DNA of 64,000 nucleotides from Nemophila menziesii (GCA_029959085.1 JARWIR010000016.1:25896700-25960699), one strand, 5' to 3'; numbered from the stretch's first letter, positions 1 through 11,897 are shown. Numbers and translations are program-made. The notes: generated by a model not told the origin, from the letters alone.

Positions 1-30
1 GGTGTTTTTCTCAATGGGTTACGAAGCAAG

Positions 31-1382
31 TTGTCAAATTGGAAGAGGAGCTCTCTATCTTTGGCTGGTCGTATAACGTTAGCTCAATCCGTCTTGAGTG
101 CCGCTCCGATGTATATAATGCAAGTGGAGAGGTTGCCGAAATACATTTGCCAAGAGATCGATAAAATTAGAAGAGATTTTGTTTGGGGTAATTCGGAGGG
201 TGAAAGAAACATTAATTGGATAGCCTGGCAAGATGTTTGTCGACCAAAGAGTGTGGGGGGCTTGGTTTTCGTCTAGCTGATGATATGAATAAAGCCTTAT
301 TGGGAAAATTGGGGTGGAGGTTAATTCACGATGAGGTGTCACTTTGGCCTTTAGTTATGAAACAAAAATATTTCAAGTCCAAGTTGCTTCAGTATGTTGC
401 TAGACCCTATGATTCAAGAATGTGTAAGACTATCGTGGAAGGTATTGCCGTGGTTAGACGGGGATCCCGATGGTTATTACAAAATGGGGAGTTGATTTCT
501 TTCTGGTTGGATTTGTGGGTTGGGGAAAGCCCGTTAATTAATTGGGTGGTGGGTCACATTAGTGATAGTGAGAGGGATAAGAAGGTGCGGGATCATGTTA
601 GTAGTGAGGGGCTTTGGGAGTGGGATAAATTTCAGCATTGGTTACCTTCGTCTAAGCTTTTGGAGGTGATGAGTATGCGGGTGGGAGATGGGAAAGATTC
701 ACTGTCTTGGTTACACGAAATTGGGGGTGATTATTCGGTGAGGTCAGCGGCTTGGGATTATGACGAGAGTAGAGTTCATGGGGAAGTTGATTGGGTGAAG
801 CTTTGTAAATTAAAATGTCCTCAACGAACAAGAGTGCTTTTATGGCGGGCTGTCCAAGGGCGGTTGGCTACACGAGGAAATCTTGTTGCCCGAGGCATGG
901 ATGTCCCGTCTTGTTGTCCGTTCGGTTGTGGTGCGGTGGAGACGGCGATTCATATATTTAGGGATTGTCCGAAGATTCGGGGAGTTTGGAACATGATCAG
1001 TGCGGAGGCTAGGCTTGGGAGTTCTACTGATGTGGCTTCTGGTTCAGATGCTGATGCATCTCCCGCCCCAAATACCAGTGCAGGTACTAGTCCTTTAATA
1101 ACTAACAATTACATGTATTTGCACTTTCTGGTCCCTGGTTTGGCTGGGAGGAGAAGTACTGTTGCGCAGCTAGCTGGTTCCGCGGATCAGGAGTTACAGT
1201 CCAGAAGTGTTTCTGCTCGCCTGGACGAAGACCTTCACTTCAGATTGGGTCAGCTTCGCATAAGAACTCAGGCTCGTGCAGTCCATCCTGGCGCTGCAAT
1301 TTTGGAGACCAATGATACTGATGATCAGCAGCTTTCCGAGGAAGCCTCTCTTAGCCACATTGATCCGATGGAGAGCAGATGA
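31..1382 (+). pseudogene. LINE-A ORF2, RT C-terminus and zinc-binding domain
   Basis: Two overlapping frames (31-276 and 216-1382) together read as the RT-distal part of a plant LINE ORF2. The first carries the 'LAGRITLAQSVLSA..P.Y.MQ' block that follows the RT palm and 'W..I.W..VCRPKS.GGL'. The second resumes with 'GGLGFRLADDMNKALLGKLGWRL'-type sequence. The two are separated by a one-base slip in the six-G run 255-260. Codons near 780-1000 encode the zf-RVT pattern (PQRTRVLLWRAV, then paired cysteines, then H-x-F-x-D-C). From about 1018 to 1382 the protein no longer looks like a LINE; see the separate entry. Confidence 0.8.
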
Positions 1383-1385
1383 TGG
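1018..1385 (+). other. foreign-looking segment inside LINE-A ORF2
   Basis: Between the zinc-binding domain and the 'WSVFFGALLETIWRDRNE' block one expects a linker of a few tens of residues. Here about 120 codons of Ser/Ala/Asp-rich then Arg/Gln/Leu-rich sequence intervene, in frame and open until TGA at 1380-1382, after which the LINE frame resumes unchanged (TGG at 1383). I do not recognise the protein. It could be a captured exon fragment, another transposon piece or a family-specific linker. Edges are inferred from where LINE similarity stops and are approximate. Confidence 0.4.
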
Positions 1386-2156
1386 TCTAAACAATTCTCA
1401 GCTAAAGGGCTTTTTGCGGGGGTGGAATGGAGCGTGTTTTTTGGTGCCTTGTTAGAGACTATATGGCGGGATAGAAACGAGATTGTATTTAAAGAGAATA
1501 CCCTCCCTCCGTGCAAGGTTATTTTAAATAAGGCTCGAAGTCTAGCATTTACTTTTACGAAGGCTTGGGGAGACATTCCTGGGAATAACAAGATTAGGAG
1601 GAGTAAAGTTAATATGGTTGTGTGGATGAAGCCGGATGAAGGGGTAAAACTAAACACGGATGAGTGCTTTAATCGATGGCGAAAAGAGGGTGGTGTTGGC
1701 GGTACTGTTAGAGATGGCGAAGGTAATTGGGTAAGCGGTTTTTCAATGAAAGTTACAGCTGAGTCATCGTTTTGGGTTGAGATCGTGGCCTTATATGAGG
1801 GGCTTAGAGTGCTCGAGGAGTTGCGTGTCGAGAAAGCTATTATAGAAGTGGATTCGAAGGAGGTGGTGGACCTTGTTCATCGTATGGGTAGAGGTCGAGG
1901 GCCAGCTGCAACATGGATTGATCTTATCAAGGGTATATTGGAGCGGAAGAGGGTTTTTTTATTAAAGCACATATATCGGGAAGCTAATAGTTGCGCGGAC
2001 TGGTTGGCAAAGATGGGCTTGTCTCAAAGTGAGTGCTACACGGTCCATAGGGACCCTCCTACGGGAATTCGGAAGGTTCTAATGCGGGATCGAATGGGTT
2101 GGAAGACTCCTAGAGCTGTTTTTTATCCGGATTTATTGCATAATGTTCTATTATAG
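1383..2156 (+). pseudogene. LINE-A ORF2 C-terminal RNase H domain
   Basis: Same frame as 216-1382, separated only by TGA 1380-1382; an internal ATG at 1422 gives 244 codons. The start shows the conserved 'ETIWRDRNE.VF' bridge. From about 1640 an RVT_3-type RNase H follows: acidic residue in 'LNTDE', 'GGVGGTVRDGEGNWVSGFS', Glu in the 'VEIVALYEGL' helix, Asp in 'IIEVDSKEVVDLV', and 'REANSCADWLAKMG' with the final Asp. In plant LINEs this domain removes the RNA template during target-primed reverse transcription. Stop at 2154-2156. The domain itself looks intact; the gene as a whole is not. Confidence 0.8.
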
Positions 2157-2217
2157 CTTTTCATGATCCGTTAGGATCTCCATTGTAACAAAAAAAACAT
2201 ATTATTTCTTGTATGAT

Positions 2218-3650
2218 GCAATATAATTAAAATAGATATACATATTGATAATATGTGGATTAAGACAGAAATATAAGGCTAGCATAGATTCTATTAGAGG
2301 TGTGGAGAAGTCATAGATGTTATACTTGGACAAAAAATCACTATATGATGGACCGGTCCAGTTGTGTTGGATGTACCCTTTTGAGCAATTCGTGAAGAAG
2401 TTATAGGAGGACATATGAAATGTAGCGAGTCTAGAAGGTCCAATAGCCGAGGGTTATGTTATTGAGGAAATATTGATAGTCATATCACGTTATCATAAAG
2501 AGAAAAAACCAAATTTAACGATCTTAGTAGCTATGCATATCCAGTTTCGAGACCAAGAGAGATATCAACTTTTAGAAGATAATATCACTCGGTGGCAAAA
2601 AAAAGTGTTACAGTTTACTTAAACATACTGAGATGGATACGCTTGTCTGGTGCATCTTATAAATTTGCGAGGAGATCCAAATTTATATGGGGTAATTACT
2701 TTGTGTATATAAAATCATTGCTACTTTATTATTCACGTGTCTCGTATAATAATGGAAAGATATTGATTTTCAAGGAATACAAGACGACGCTTGAGGGTCA
2801 CGTAGATGTGGAAAAAACTCACGAAAAAGACTTTAAATGACAGTTCTTGGAGATGGTAAAACCTATTTAAAATTTTAATAATTTTCAAGATATTGAACCT
2901 AGCTAATTTTTTCAAAGATGTGGGTTTAACATGAATACTATCGATGATCTAACTGTAACCACACAATTCAATCTTGTGGCTAACAGTCTGAACCACACCG
3001 TGTGGAGATATGATTTGTGTGTCATTAATGGGGTTAAATGGGTCTCGCATGATAAGAGGAAAAATAAGTCATTACGAGCTACGGTGTTTTTGACAAGGGT
3101 GTTCTTTTGTACGGTGAATTGATCAACGTATTTAGGTTAGATTTTGAGAAAGAATCTTCAGTTACGATGTTCAAGTGAAAGTGGTATAACACCGACATGA
3201 AAAGGGGGAAATCAAAAAAGAACATGGTGTCACCAAATTCAAAACTAGTTCACTCTACTATAAAGGAAACCATACATTCTAGCCACTCAAACAAAGAAGG
3301 AGGGTTTCTTCATAGATGATTTAGTGCATGTTAAGAGATTGCGCGTGGTGCATGAAATTTGGTTGGTAAGTGAGTGATTGGCATGGATAGAGTGCAGATT
3401 TATAAGGTAACGAGTCCATACTCAATGCCTCTAAAGTGATACACATACCCATTGTGAATGACAACTCGGAGATTGATGAGTTACACATATATAACAGAGA
3501 ATACATCGAAGTCGATGAGGGGAGGTTAGAGAAAGATCATACTACTTTAGATGACGAGGTAGATTTACATGATACTTGGGACGAGTACGCAGATGATGTT
3601 GATAATTATTATATCCACTAAACCATGCACAACGATAATGATGATTCCAT
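2218..3650 (+). pseudogene. CACTA (En/Spm, TNP2-like) transposase C-terminal relic
   Basis: Decayed coding sequence with stops and frameshifts. About 2345-2480 reads 'DGPVQLCWMYPFEQFVKKL' followed by 'EGPIAEGYVIEE', the signature of the DUF4218 region of TNP2-type CACTA transposases. About 3010-3060 reads 'VINGVKWVSHDKRKNK', matching their 'VNG.RF...R....Q' block. About 3165-3260 has 'FKWKWYNTD..RG', matching the DUF4216 'F.C.WYD....G' block. The acidic tail at 3436-3621 fits the C-terminus. The order is correct for a + strand gene. No terminal repeats were found. Confidence 0.7.
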
Positions 3651-3849
3651 TATAGACCTTGAGAAGAACAGATTCGAAATAGACTAATCTCTTATATGTA
3701 AGTGGTGAATGACTCTGGTTTAGAACGACGTATATATATTAATGTTTTGGATCACTAATACATATGTTATTCTGAAGGAATCAGATACGTATATTTATTG
3801 ATGAAAAAAGTTTTTACCATGAAAAATATACATACATATCCAAGATCTT
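3651..3849. other. AT-rich DNA, nothing recognised
   Basis: Follows the CACTA transposase tail. No open frame of note, no repeat structure and no clear element boundary seen. Confidence 0.5.
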
Positions 3850-5460
3850 TAGTTACACTATAATTAACGCGTTTAAATTGAGCGTAAAACATATATATAG
3901 CAAAATACATCAGAGTTACCTCAGCGGAAGCTTCTGAATGATTTTTTTGTAAGTGCAGATCAATTTCCTCGGGCTCCTAGTAACTCCAAGCAATGAATCA
4001 AAACAATATTTGATTCACAAAGATGTAGAAATATGAATTAGTCCACACCAATGCTTCACAAATTGTATATAAGTTCTAGGCTAGATTGTTTGTAAATGGG
4101 GATGAAAAAGAGAACTGGAAAAAAAATCTGATTTTTTTTCTCTCCTCAATTTTGGCAAGAGAGAAAAGGAAGAGAGAAAAATGGTTTGTCTCAAAAATAA
4201 TTTCTAGAAAAAATGAGATGCCTTGTATCCAAACATTCTCATGCTATGTCTTTATATAGTATAAGTATATTTAGAATCTTATGGGGCATGATCCAATCCT
4301 ATTAAACCATGGCCCTATCCCCATTTCCAATTGGATTAAAAATTTCAATTGCATTCAATTGAATTGACAACTCAATTTTAATTGAGTTCACTCGTGTAAC
4401 GATTCGAGCGTTATCCCTTTTATCAACCCGATTCAATACTCGGATAATTTGCAGCTTATTGTATGTGTGTGAGATCATAGACCCGGGCAATGGTAGCCTC
4501 AGGAATTAACTCATATGACCATATAATTGAATCCTGAAGGTCAAATAGAAGACCCAGCCAGCCTTTCGATGACCCCCGACATTGCCTACGAGTATAGGAC
4601 CGGATAGTTAATCGGTTATTAACTATTAAATACACTGAACCTTACATATTGATAGGTGTAATAGCCCATGGGCATTAACCTAGAAATCTCGAATTCTCCC
4701 ACTTTCCCTTGGACATACCAGTGAGTCAGGTGTTCAAATACACCAGGTCACTCAATTCCCTTCGACCACGGTTTCGTCATAGGCTAAAGCAAGAAAGCGT
4801 GTCGCCAACTCGGTCTATGAGATAGTCTGACTTTCGTTCAATAACGGGTAATCACAAATCAGTCTACTCTCTGAGCGGCCAATAACTTCCTTGCATACCA
4901 GGTTGGACAAAGTCACTACCATGTATCAACGAACATCTCACCACTTGTCTGTTGGATACCCAACATACGCAATTGCCACCAGTTACGGATGGGTCTTGAC
5001 ACAGTCAAAGCAACTAACTCTCAAAGTCTAAGAATGATATGCATCTAGGTCTTAGAATTGCTATTGTATGGTTCGTGTGAACCACGTTAGGACAATTCCT
5101 TGAATATGAACCCATGCAATGATTCAGACAATCCTTTTTTACCCAAGAAACGATGTCTCAACAAAATCATTGCACACTAGTTAACTCATGCGCATTCCCA
5201 TATCTCTAGGGCACAAAACTAGGGACAATGTAATCAGCACAGCTTTCGTCTTGCATGAGGGTTTCTTGACCAACTATTGGTTTCTCTCAAGAACTTGTGA
5301 TTACGTTGGGAACCAATTTGGTTTTTATCATACAAAATAGAGACATTTTATATAAATGCAATCTCGATAAATAAACAAAGACTGAATTAATAATTATAAA
5401 ATTTATTCAATACATCAGTCACAAAATAGATAATAAATACTGAACTAGCTCCCACTAGGA
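3850..5460 (-). mobile_element. copia 3' flank: probable 3' UTR and LTR
   Basis: Downstream, on the minus strand, of the copia RNase H at 6215-6613. Two purine-rich PPT-like strings read on the minus strand (about 5444-5460 'CCTAGTGGGAGCTAGT' and about 4693-4712 'AAGGGAAAGTGGGAGAA'), the form usually found just before a copia 3' LTR. No protein is encoded. I could not fix LTR edges because no second LTR copy is in the window. The base composition and absence of ORFs fit UTR/LTR sequence. Confidence 0.5.
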
Positions 5461-5496
5461 CTAAGACCAATCAGACATACATTTAAGTCTTATATC

Positions 5497-6032
5497 TAGG
5501 GATGTAAACGAGCCGAGCTGAGCCGAATACTAGATGTACAAGCTTGTTTGTTTAATTTCTTGAGCCGCGCTCAAATTTAAATAAGTCGGGCCGAGCCGAG
5601 CCTGAGCTTCCAATGGTCCAAATAAAAAATGTTAGAACTTGTTTGTTTAACTTATAGAACAATATTTTAAGAGTAGAGCACGAATTGCTCATGAACGATT
5701 ATGGTTGAAATGAGACTTTCATGAACGGTTGATATTTTATTAAGTTGTGTGGTATGAAAATGAAACATAACATTAATGAAAAAAATGTCTAAAGAAATTA
5801 AAAATATCCAGTTTGATATTGAAGGCTTAATAATATATTTATAAGTAGATAATATATTAATTTATAATTCATAAATTTAAACGAGCTCACGAGCCGAGCT
5901 CGAGCAGGCTTGTTTACTTATCGAGCTTAAATTGGAGCTTGAGCTTGTTTATATTCGAGGCAATTTCGAACGAGCTTTTCTACGATCTGAGCTCAAGCTG
6001 CTCGCGAGCAGCTTGGTTCATTTACAACCCTA
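5497..6032. mobile_element. hAT-like MITE (GAGCCGAGCTCGAGC family)
   Basis: 536 bp with imperfect terminal inverted repeats: left TAGGGATGTAAACGAGCC, right (reverse complement) TAGGGTTGTAAATGAACC. Repeated GAGCCGAGCT/CGAGC blocks lie just inside each end and the core is AT-rich, as in a MITE family common in eudicots. Flanking 8-mers CTTATATC and CCTATAGT agree at 5 of 8 positions, compatible with an aged 8-bp duplication. It separates the copia RNase H from its 3' flank. No coding capacity. Confidence 0.65.
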
Positions 6033-6214
6033 CCTATAGTAGAGGTATGAAACTCGTGTTTTGTCTGGGATAATGGTTAAGTAAGTGGATCTGATGCATT
6101 GTCTTTTGTATCAACCTCCCGCACTTTAACATCACCTCTTTTGAACATCTCTCGCATAAGGTGATATCTTCTGAGTAAATGTTTGGACTTATGGTGAGCT
6201 CTTGGTTCCTTATC

Positions 6215-6613
6215 TTAAGCTATGGCACTAGTGTTGTCACATAGCAACTCAACTGGTCCCTCAATACTAGGAACTACCCTAAGCTCAGTCACAAACTTCT
6301 TTATCCAGCAAGCTTCTTTAGTGGCTTTGGAAGCTGCAAAGTACTCAGCCTCTGTAGTAGAATCGGAAATAGTGCTTTGCTTGGAGCTTTTCCAGGATAC
6401 TGCTCCACCATTTAGACAGAATACAAACCCTGATTGAGAACGAAAGTTGTCTCTATCGGTTTGGAAACTGGCGTCAGTGAATCCTTTCACTATCAACTCT
6501 TCATCCCCGTCGTATGCCAAAAACTTATATTTAGTTCTTCTTAAGTACTTTAGGATAACTTTCACATCATTCCAATGACTTTCACCTGGATTTGCTTGGT
6601 ATCGGCTAGTCAC
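6215..6613 (-). pseudogene. copia RNase H fragment
   Basis: 132 open codons ending without a proper stop context. They show the Ty1-copia tail: 'HW..VK.ILKYL..TK', 'DASFQTD.DN..SQSGFVF.L.GGAVSWKS.KQ', 'STTEAEYFAASKA.KEA.W', and 'LLCDN..AI'. Catalytic acidic residues (Asp in DASF, Glu in TEAEY, Asp in CDN) are visible. It is the continuation of the RT fragment at 6830-7371; the 216 bp between them code for the linking segment but carry stops. Incomplete, no gag, protease or integrase in the window. Confidence 0.9.
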
Positions 6614-6829
6614 ACTCAGAGCGTATGATACGTCTAGTCATGTGCACAACATGGCGTACATGATAGATCCTACGACTGAAGCATATGGGACTCTCATCAT
6701 CTTTGTTTTCTCGTTATCAGTAGTGGGAAACTGACTTTTGCTGAGAATAGCGCGAGTTTCCATGGGCAATAAGCCTTTCTTGGAATTACTCATATCTAAT
6801 ATTTGTAGAACCTTATCTATATAAGTGTT

Positions 6830-7371
6830 CTAACTCGGACCAATCATCTTATTGGCTCGAACTTGATATATTTTAATCTCGAGGATGAAGTGTGCTTCTC
6901 CTAAGTCTTTCATTGAAAAACATTTACACAACCATGTCTTGGCAAATACAAGCAATGGTATCTGGTTTCCAATGATTAGTATGTCATCGACATACAAGAC
7001 TATAAATGCAATGTTTCTCCCACTAAACTTATTGTAGACACAAGGTTGCTCTTCGCTTTTGATAAAGCCGAATTTCTTAATTGCTTTATCGAAATGGAGG
7101 TTCCAACTGCGAGATGATTGCTTCAGACCATAGATGGATATTTGAAGCTTGTGTACCATCTTAGGTTTTTTCAAACTTGTAAAGCCTGGAGGTTGTGTCA
7201 TATGCACATAATCTTCAAGATTTCCATTTAGGAAAGCAGTCTCCAAGTCCATCTTCCATATTTCATAGTCATGAAGTGTGATGATGGCTAGGATGATCCA
7301 AATAGATTTGAACATAACTACGGGTGAATAGGTATCATCATAGTCAATCCCATGAACATAGCTACTCGTAT
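6830..7371 (-). pseudogene. copia reverse transcriptase fragment
   Basis: Open frame covering the Ty1-copia RT: 'HGIDYDDTYSPVV' (read from 7371 without a start codon), 'MDLETAFLNGNLEDYVHMTQPPGF', 'IYGLKQSSRSWN', and the catalytic 'YVDDILIIGN'. The first Asp of the catalytic triad is in 'KMDLETAFL'. Copia homology stops abruptly at about 7371, so the 5' two-thirds of the element (gag, protease, integrase, 5' LTR) is missing. Confidence 0.9.
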
Positions 7372-7889
7372 TTACATAGTTTATAATACTTTAGGTTAAG
7401 AAATATATTTTAAAATATCAAATCAAAATATAAATGATAAGATTAACCAACTTGATAAAAAAATTCCAATTTAATCAAAGCCCAACACAATTTTGTATAT
7501 GTGTCAGAGATTTATCTTATATGTGTGGTCTTATTTTTTTAAAATTTAATATATTTATAGAGTTATCGTCCGTTTTTGGTTAAAAATCGCAAATCCTATT
7601 GAAAACCCAAAATCTATTGGTAAAAAACCGTTAAGTTATGTTTTATTATAAAATAAATGGTTATGGTTTTTGATATATTTACAAAAAATCAAACCCTGCG
7701 ATCCCTAATTGACATAATGATTTTGTCGTTAACGATGACCTAGTTTGAAGTAAGCTTCATAAATTTTTCAGAGCGAGTATTAATATTAAAACCTAAAGAA
7801 GTATTGCTTTAATGTTAATTAACTTGGAAAATAGACCATATAGAATTTTTTTAACTCTTGAATTAATTTTTTCAGATTATGTTTATAGT
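7372..7889. other. AT-rich DNA, nothing recognised
   Basis: Begins at the copia truncation point. No open frame, no terminal repeat, no convincing similarity to other parts of the window. Confidence 0.4.
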
Positions 7890-8250
7890 TTGACGCAATA
7901 CTCCTACAATATCCACATTTAGCGTCCGTCATAGTCGTTGTTAAAGTTACCTTAGTTGGTCATTAAATGTACGATTCCAACCCTAGCGACCGATATTGGT
8001 CTTTAAAGGTAGGGTTTCATCTCTAGCGACGGATCTTGGTCGCTAGTATTTGATCGTTATAGATGTCTTTTACAGACCAAACATTTTCTTTAGCAACCAT
8101 ACTTTTTACCGACCATCAGGTGGTCGGTAAAGGATTCTCAAATGACCACATAGTATTCGGTAAATGGATATTTATTTACAATCCATATAGTTGTCTCTAA
8201 ATGGTTTTGTCGTTAACCGAAGACCTAATGGTCGGTAAATGGTTTTTTTT
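7890..8250. mobile_element. CACTA end-like subterminal repeats
   Basis: Repeated short motifs in both orientations, variants of TAGCGACCGATNTTGGTCGCTA and TGGTCGGTAAA, at about 7925, 7984, 8025, 8100, 8125 and 8230. Arrays of this kind form the subterminal regions of plant CACTA elements. The left edge near 7900 (ACTCCTACAATATCC) could be a decayed CACTACAA end. A similar shorter cluster lies at 47095-47160. No transposase here. Confidence 0.4.
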
Positions 8251-8757
8251 AACAAAAAAATATAAACCAAATTAAATCGTCACCAAATAAGTTAATCAAA
8301 CAAAATTAAATAGTCGAATGGAAATAAATTATAAAGTCAAACAAAATTAAATAGACGAATATAAAAAAAGTTGAGTTATTAAAAATAGATCAATAATTAA
8401 ATTAGTGGAGGGAGATCGATTAGGGAACTGGGTCTCATCAGTATCAACCATATTTCCAAGGGATCAACTCATAAATGACCATCATATATGTGAATTACTT
8501 GGATGGCGTGTATGATTTGGTCTTGGGGGACCAGTGAGGAAGACATTTAACGTTGGTATTTGTTGCGTCTAGCGTAGTTTATTGATTTTCTCAATCACCT
8601 GTATAAAACCTTTTGACTAAACGGCATATTAATTTGTGTGACTCCACTAGTGCTAGAGGAATCTTAGTTTGTTATTCGTGCTCAGGCTGCTCGGTGGGTG
8701 TATTTATTTAGGTACTTGAATGCCTTTGCACATCCATCGATCATCAATCTTGTAACT
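8251..8757. other. unassigned DNA between CACTA-like repeats and element T
   Basis: Starts with two near-repeats containing CAAACAAAATTAAATAG at about 8300 and 8338. The rest shows no open frame and no recognised repeat. It is the left flank of element T. Confidence 0.35.
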
Positions 8758-9429
8758 TGATAAGCCAAAATATAACATCGTACTTGATCCAGTCCGAAGA
8801 GTCCCCGAAAACCCAACGATATACGGGTATATCCAAAGGAAGATAGCAGTTCTCAAGAATGAAGAGTGGAAAACTTGTCATGACATCTCCCGAGCTACCT
8901 AAAGGCTAAGACATGATATCATATAAAGGTTCATTTTAAAATAGTGGTTTCCCGTCAAGCTTATCCATTGCACCAGTCTCTGAATTATAATATTCCTATC
9001 AGTAGCGTCTAGTGTACCCATTCGACATCTATAAATACCCTATCTCTAACAGAGCGGACACACTCTGATCTCTCTCTAAAAGCTCTCTTTTTCTCTCTCT
9101 AAAATAGATATAGTTATAATATAGTCTGCTTATGTCTCCATAGCTCCTCAGGTTAAGTAAACCCCAATAGCAACAATTTTAATATTGAGCATTAAGTAAT
9201 CCTCGATAGCAACAATGTTAAGTAATCCCCGATAAGAACAATGTGAAAGCTTCTCGATTAATATAAGGAGTAAGGTATGAAGTTATCAACACTTATCATT
9301 GTCTAATAGTCTACTCCAAGCCCTTCTCCTCTTCTGCCTACACATAGACATCTACTTTATTTTGTTTTAAATATCACCGAGACGAGTCTATCCCAAGGGT
9401 GGTGATGGCGTGATTTCAGATGTCTATCA
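8758..9429 (+). repeat. element T left (5') LTR
   Basis: 672 bp, TGATA...TATCA ends. It shares a series of blocks with the right LTR at 41995-42747, including GATATACGGGTAT, GCACCAGTCTC, CTATAAATAC and ACACACTCTGA. It lacks about 100 bp present in the right copy near 42440-42545. Confidence 0.75.
9029..9037 (+). promoter_or_regulatory. TATA box in element T left LTR
   Basis: CTATAAATA, conserved at the equivalent place in the right LTR (42273-42281), followed 30-50 bp downstream by ACACACTCTGA in both copies. Placed as expected for the U3/R boundary. Confidence 0.55.
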
Positions 9430-9431
9430 TC

Positions 9432-9448
9432 TGGTGCTGTCTATGGAA
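9432..9448 (+). other. element T primer-binding site
   Basis: TGGTGCTGTCTATGGAA starts two bases after the LTR end. It is a mutated form of the TGGCGCCGTCTGTGGGAA-type site typical of Tat/Ogre-lineage gypsy elements. This fixes the strand of element T as +. Confidence 0.55.
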
Positions 9449-10328
9449 ATCGAATTTGAATCTCATTAAGATTTCACATTATTATAAAATGATCCACAAA
9501 GAGTGTTTCGAGACAAATTGATACACAAATGAAAAATAATGCTCCAATAATGAGAAAAATGTCTAACTCTGAGGGGATATCTCCTCGGCTAATGCATAAG
9601 GAAGAAGTAGAATAATTGCATGTCAATAATCATTCGGGTGAAGGTTAACTACAACCTTTAAGCATGTCGAAACAATTGATGTGGTTGATCCGTATAATCC
9701 AATTCCAATAGCCAAGCAAGATGTACCCCGTATATTTGGACTACGTCGACAGCTGACGAGGTTGTGAAACCTTATATTCTGGCTATGCCAACAACTGCTG
9801 GGGGTATTCAGACTCCGCCGATGGTGTCGCAATACTTGGAACAATTGTTACATAAACTTACTAATCAGTGGAGGCCTCCTTGAGAGCAACAGAGAAGGAT
9901 TCCTCCCGTAGTCAAAGTTATGGATATACAGAAGAAATAGATGAAGTGGACATCCTCAAGATCCTAGGATATATAAAAATCCACATGAAATTGATGGAGG
10001 AAGTAAGGAATAGTATCTAAGAGAAATACGTCAAAGAATACAAAGTCTGACATGTTTTGGGATAATTCGTAGGAAACACAGATAGTCGCTCGTATGCTAT
10101 TGGTAAACCAACTGAATCCTCTGTCCTGGGAGATATTGGATGCTCTAAGGCAAAGGAAATTTAAGCAACTATCAATTCAAAATTTGATGGGACTATGAAT
10201 CCCAAACTCATGTATACGGATAGCAAATGCATATTATGTTCATTGTAATAAACCTACACAGACTATTACCAAGCTCTTCCTGCTACCTTGTTCAAAAATG
10301 CCCAAGAGTGGTTCTTAAGTTTAGCGCC
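9449..10328 (+). pseudogene. element T gag, 5' part
   Basis: Broken coding sequence. About 10170-10328 reads 'FDGTMNPK', 'ALPATLFKNAQEWFLSLAPG', the conserved core of Tat-type gag ('Y.G..DP...L..F', 'FP.TL...A..WF..LPPGSI'). Upstream sequence is too decayed to assign. It is cut at base 10328 by Athila-1 and continues at 19999. Confidence 0.6.
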
Positions 10329-11894
10329 TGGTGGTCCTTTGTGTGTTCTAAAAATAAATGTAAATGCTAATCGAACCACAACCGCAAGTGTACGGTTGTC
10401 CCAAGTAGTATGTATGATAATACAGATTCGTTCCAAGGACGGATGGTTGATCACAATGTTTAGCAAGTAGTGATTTATGCACTTATGAAAATAAAAGACA
10501 ATAAATTGTTTGTTTGGTTTTGTTTATTAATTCTAAATAAATGAAAGACAAATAATTAAATGCAAGTAGAAGCTAAGACGCAAGTAAAATAAGTGAAAAC
10601 GCAATATGAGATGTAGTACTTGAGAACGCAAGGATCCTCCTAATTTTACTTTCTAACTTATGTTGTTTAAGGGCTAAATCAGTCAATTACAATGGTCGGG
10701 ATTCTAAATTCCTTATACCCCCGTCAGGGTGGACTATAAGGCAATCCTAAAGTGTCACTAGTCCCGTCAGGGTAAATATGATCCACCGTTGGATGATTAA
10801 GATTTATTACCACTTTGGCCCTAGGATTAACTAAGTTCGTCAGAATCAATAGTTTTTATCCTAGATTGAACAATTATTTCTGTACCTAAACCCCCCGTCA
10901 GGATGATCCATACGCCACATATATGGAATAGCTTAGATACTAATACCTAATTTTAGTTCGCGACTCTAAAATCAGTAAACATTCACAAATTGTCGAAAAG
11001 AGTAAAAGCCCTAATTTAATTTAATTCAATAAAAACCCAAATTCAACATTCGTTATAATAATAAAATCAAGATTCACCCATTGTTTTGTTCTCAAGCACT
11101 AATGGAAATTTAGCTCATATTAAAATTAAAAACAAAATAAAAAGAAATGGAATTCATATTCGTTACAAAATTAAAATAAAAGAGAAACCTAATTTTCGGA
11201 ATAAGAATGACTACGAACGGAGCTATAGACCCACTCCAGCTCTTGTAGCTTCTCCTTTCTTCCTGCTGTAGCTTCTCTGGTGTTTTTTTAATCTTGTGGA
11301 AAGTGAATTGTATCTAAAATAAGAGTCCAGACCTCCTTTTATAGTTAAAAATTCGGACTAGGGCTTGGACCAGAAAATAAAAGCCTAATTAAATGTCCAA
11401 GCCCACTTTCTAAGCCCAAAATCCCGTAACTGATGACAGGCCTTCACTAAAACTGCTTTTCCCGATGCGTTACAACTCCGATTGACCTCATTCCAGTTGC
11501 TAAAGTTCCGTACTTCGATAAGGAATGTTTTCTCTTCAAAGGTCAGCGGCTCAATCAGCTCTTAAGTACCTCTAAAACAGCAATCAAGGGCCTGGAAAAT
11601 GGATTTTCAGCTCTAAAATAAAATCTTCGGGATTTCTCTTCAAGTCTTGACTCTATCTTTTGATCTTTGACTTTATCTTCGGATTCCTTCCCTAGCTAAC
11701 ATCTAAAAACCTGTAAACTTTACACTAAAAATACAATATTACGCGCAAAAGTTTAATAATTCAAAAATGCTAGAAATAAAAAGGGAAATCCGAATTATTG
11801 CATATTTCATTCAAAAGTCTATCGAATTAATTAAATAAACACCAAAAATGATGTCTCCTAAGGGTCTAAAATAAGAACAATTAGGGAGACATCC
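10329..11894 (-). repeat. Athila-1 3' LTR
   Basis: 1566 bp, same length as the 5' LTR. On the minus strand it should begin TGATGTCTCC but begins GGATGTCTCC; it ends GGACCACCA. The flank on the internal side is AATTCG plus a 42-base A run (minus strand) rather than a usual polypurine tract. Confidence 0.92.
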
Positions 11895-11895
11895 G

Positions 11896-11897
<2 letters not shown>

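Larger units (their letters stand above)
1..2195 (+). mobile_element. LINE-A: 3' portion of an L1-type plant LINE
   Basis: The window opens inside the second ORF of a LINE; endonuclease and most of the reverse transcriptase lie upstream of base 1. What remains is the end of the RT region, the zinc-binding RT-associated domain, an RNase H domain, a short 3' UTR and an A-run at about 2189-2198. Reading frame is lost once (G-run at 255-260) and interrupted by TGA at 1380-1382, so this copy is inactive. The 3' end abuts a CACTA transposase relic, so the LINE may have inserted into it; the target-site duplication cannot be checked because the 5' end is outside. Confidence 0.85.
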
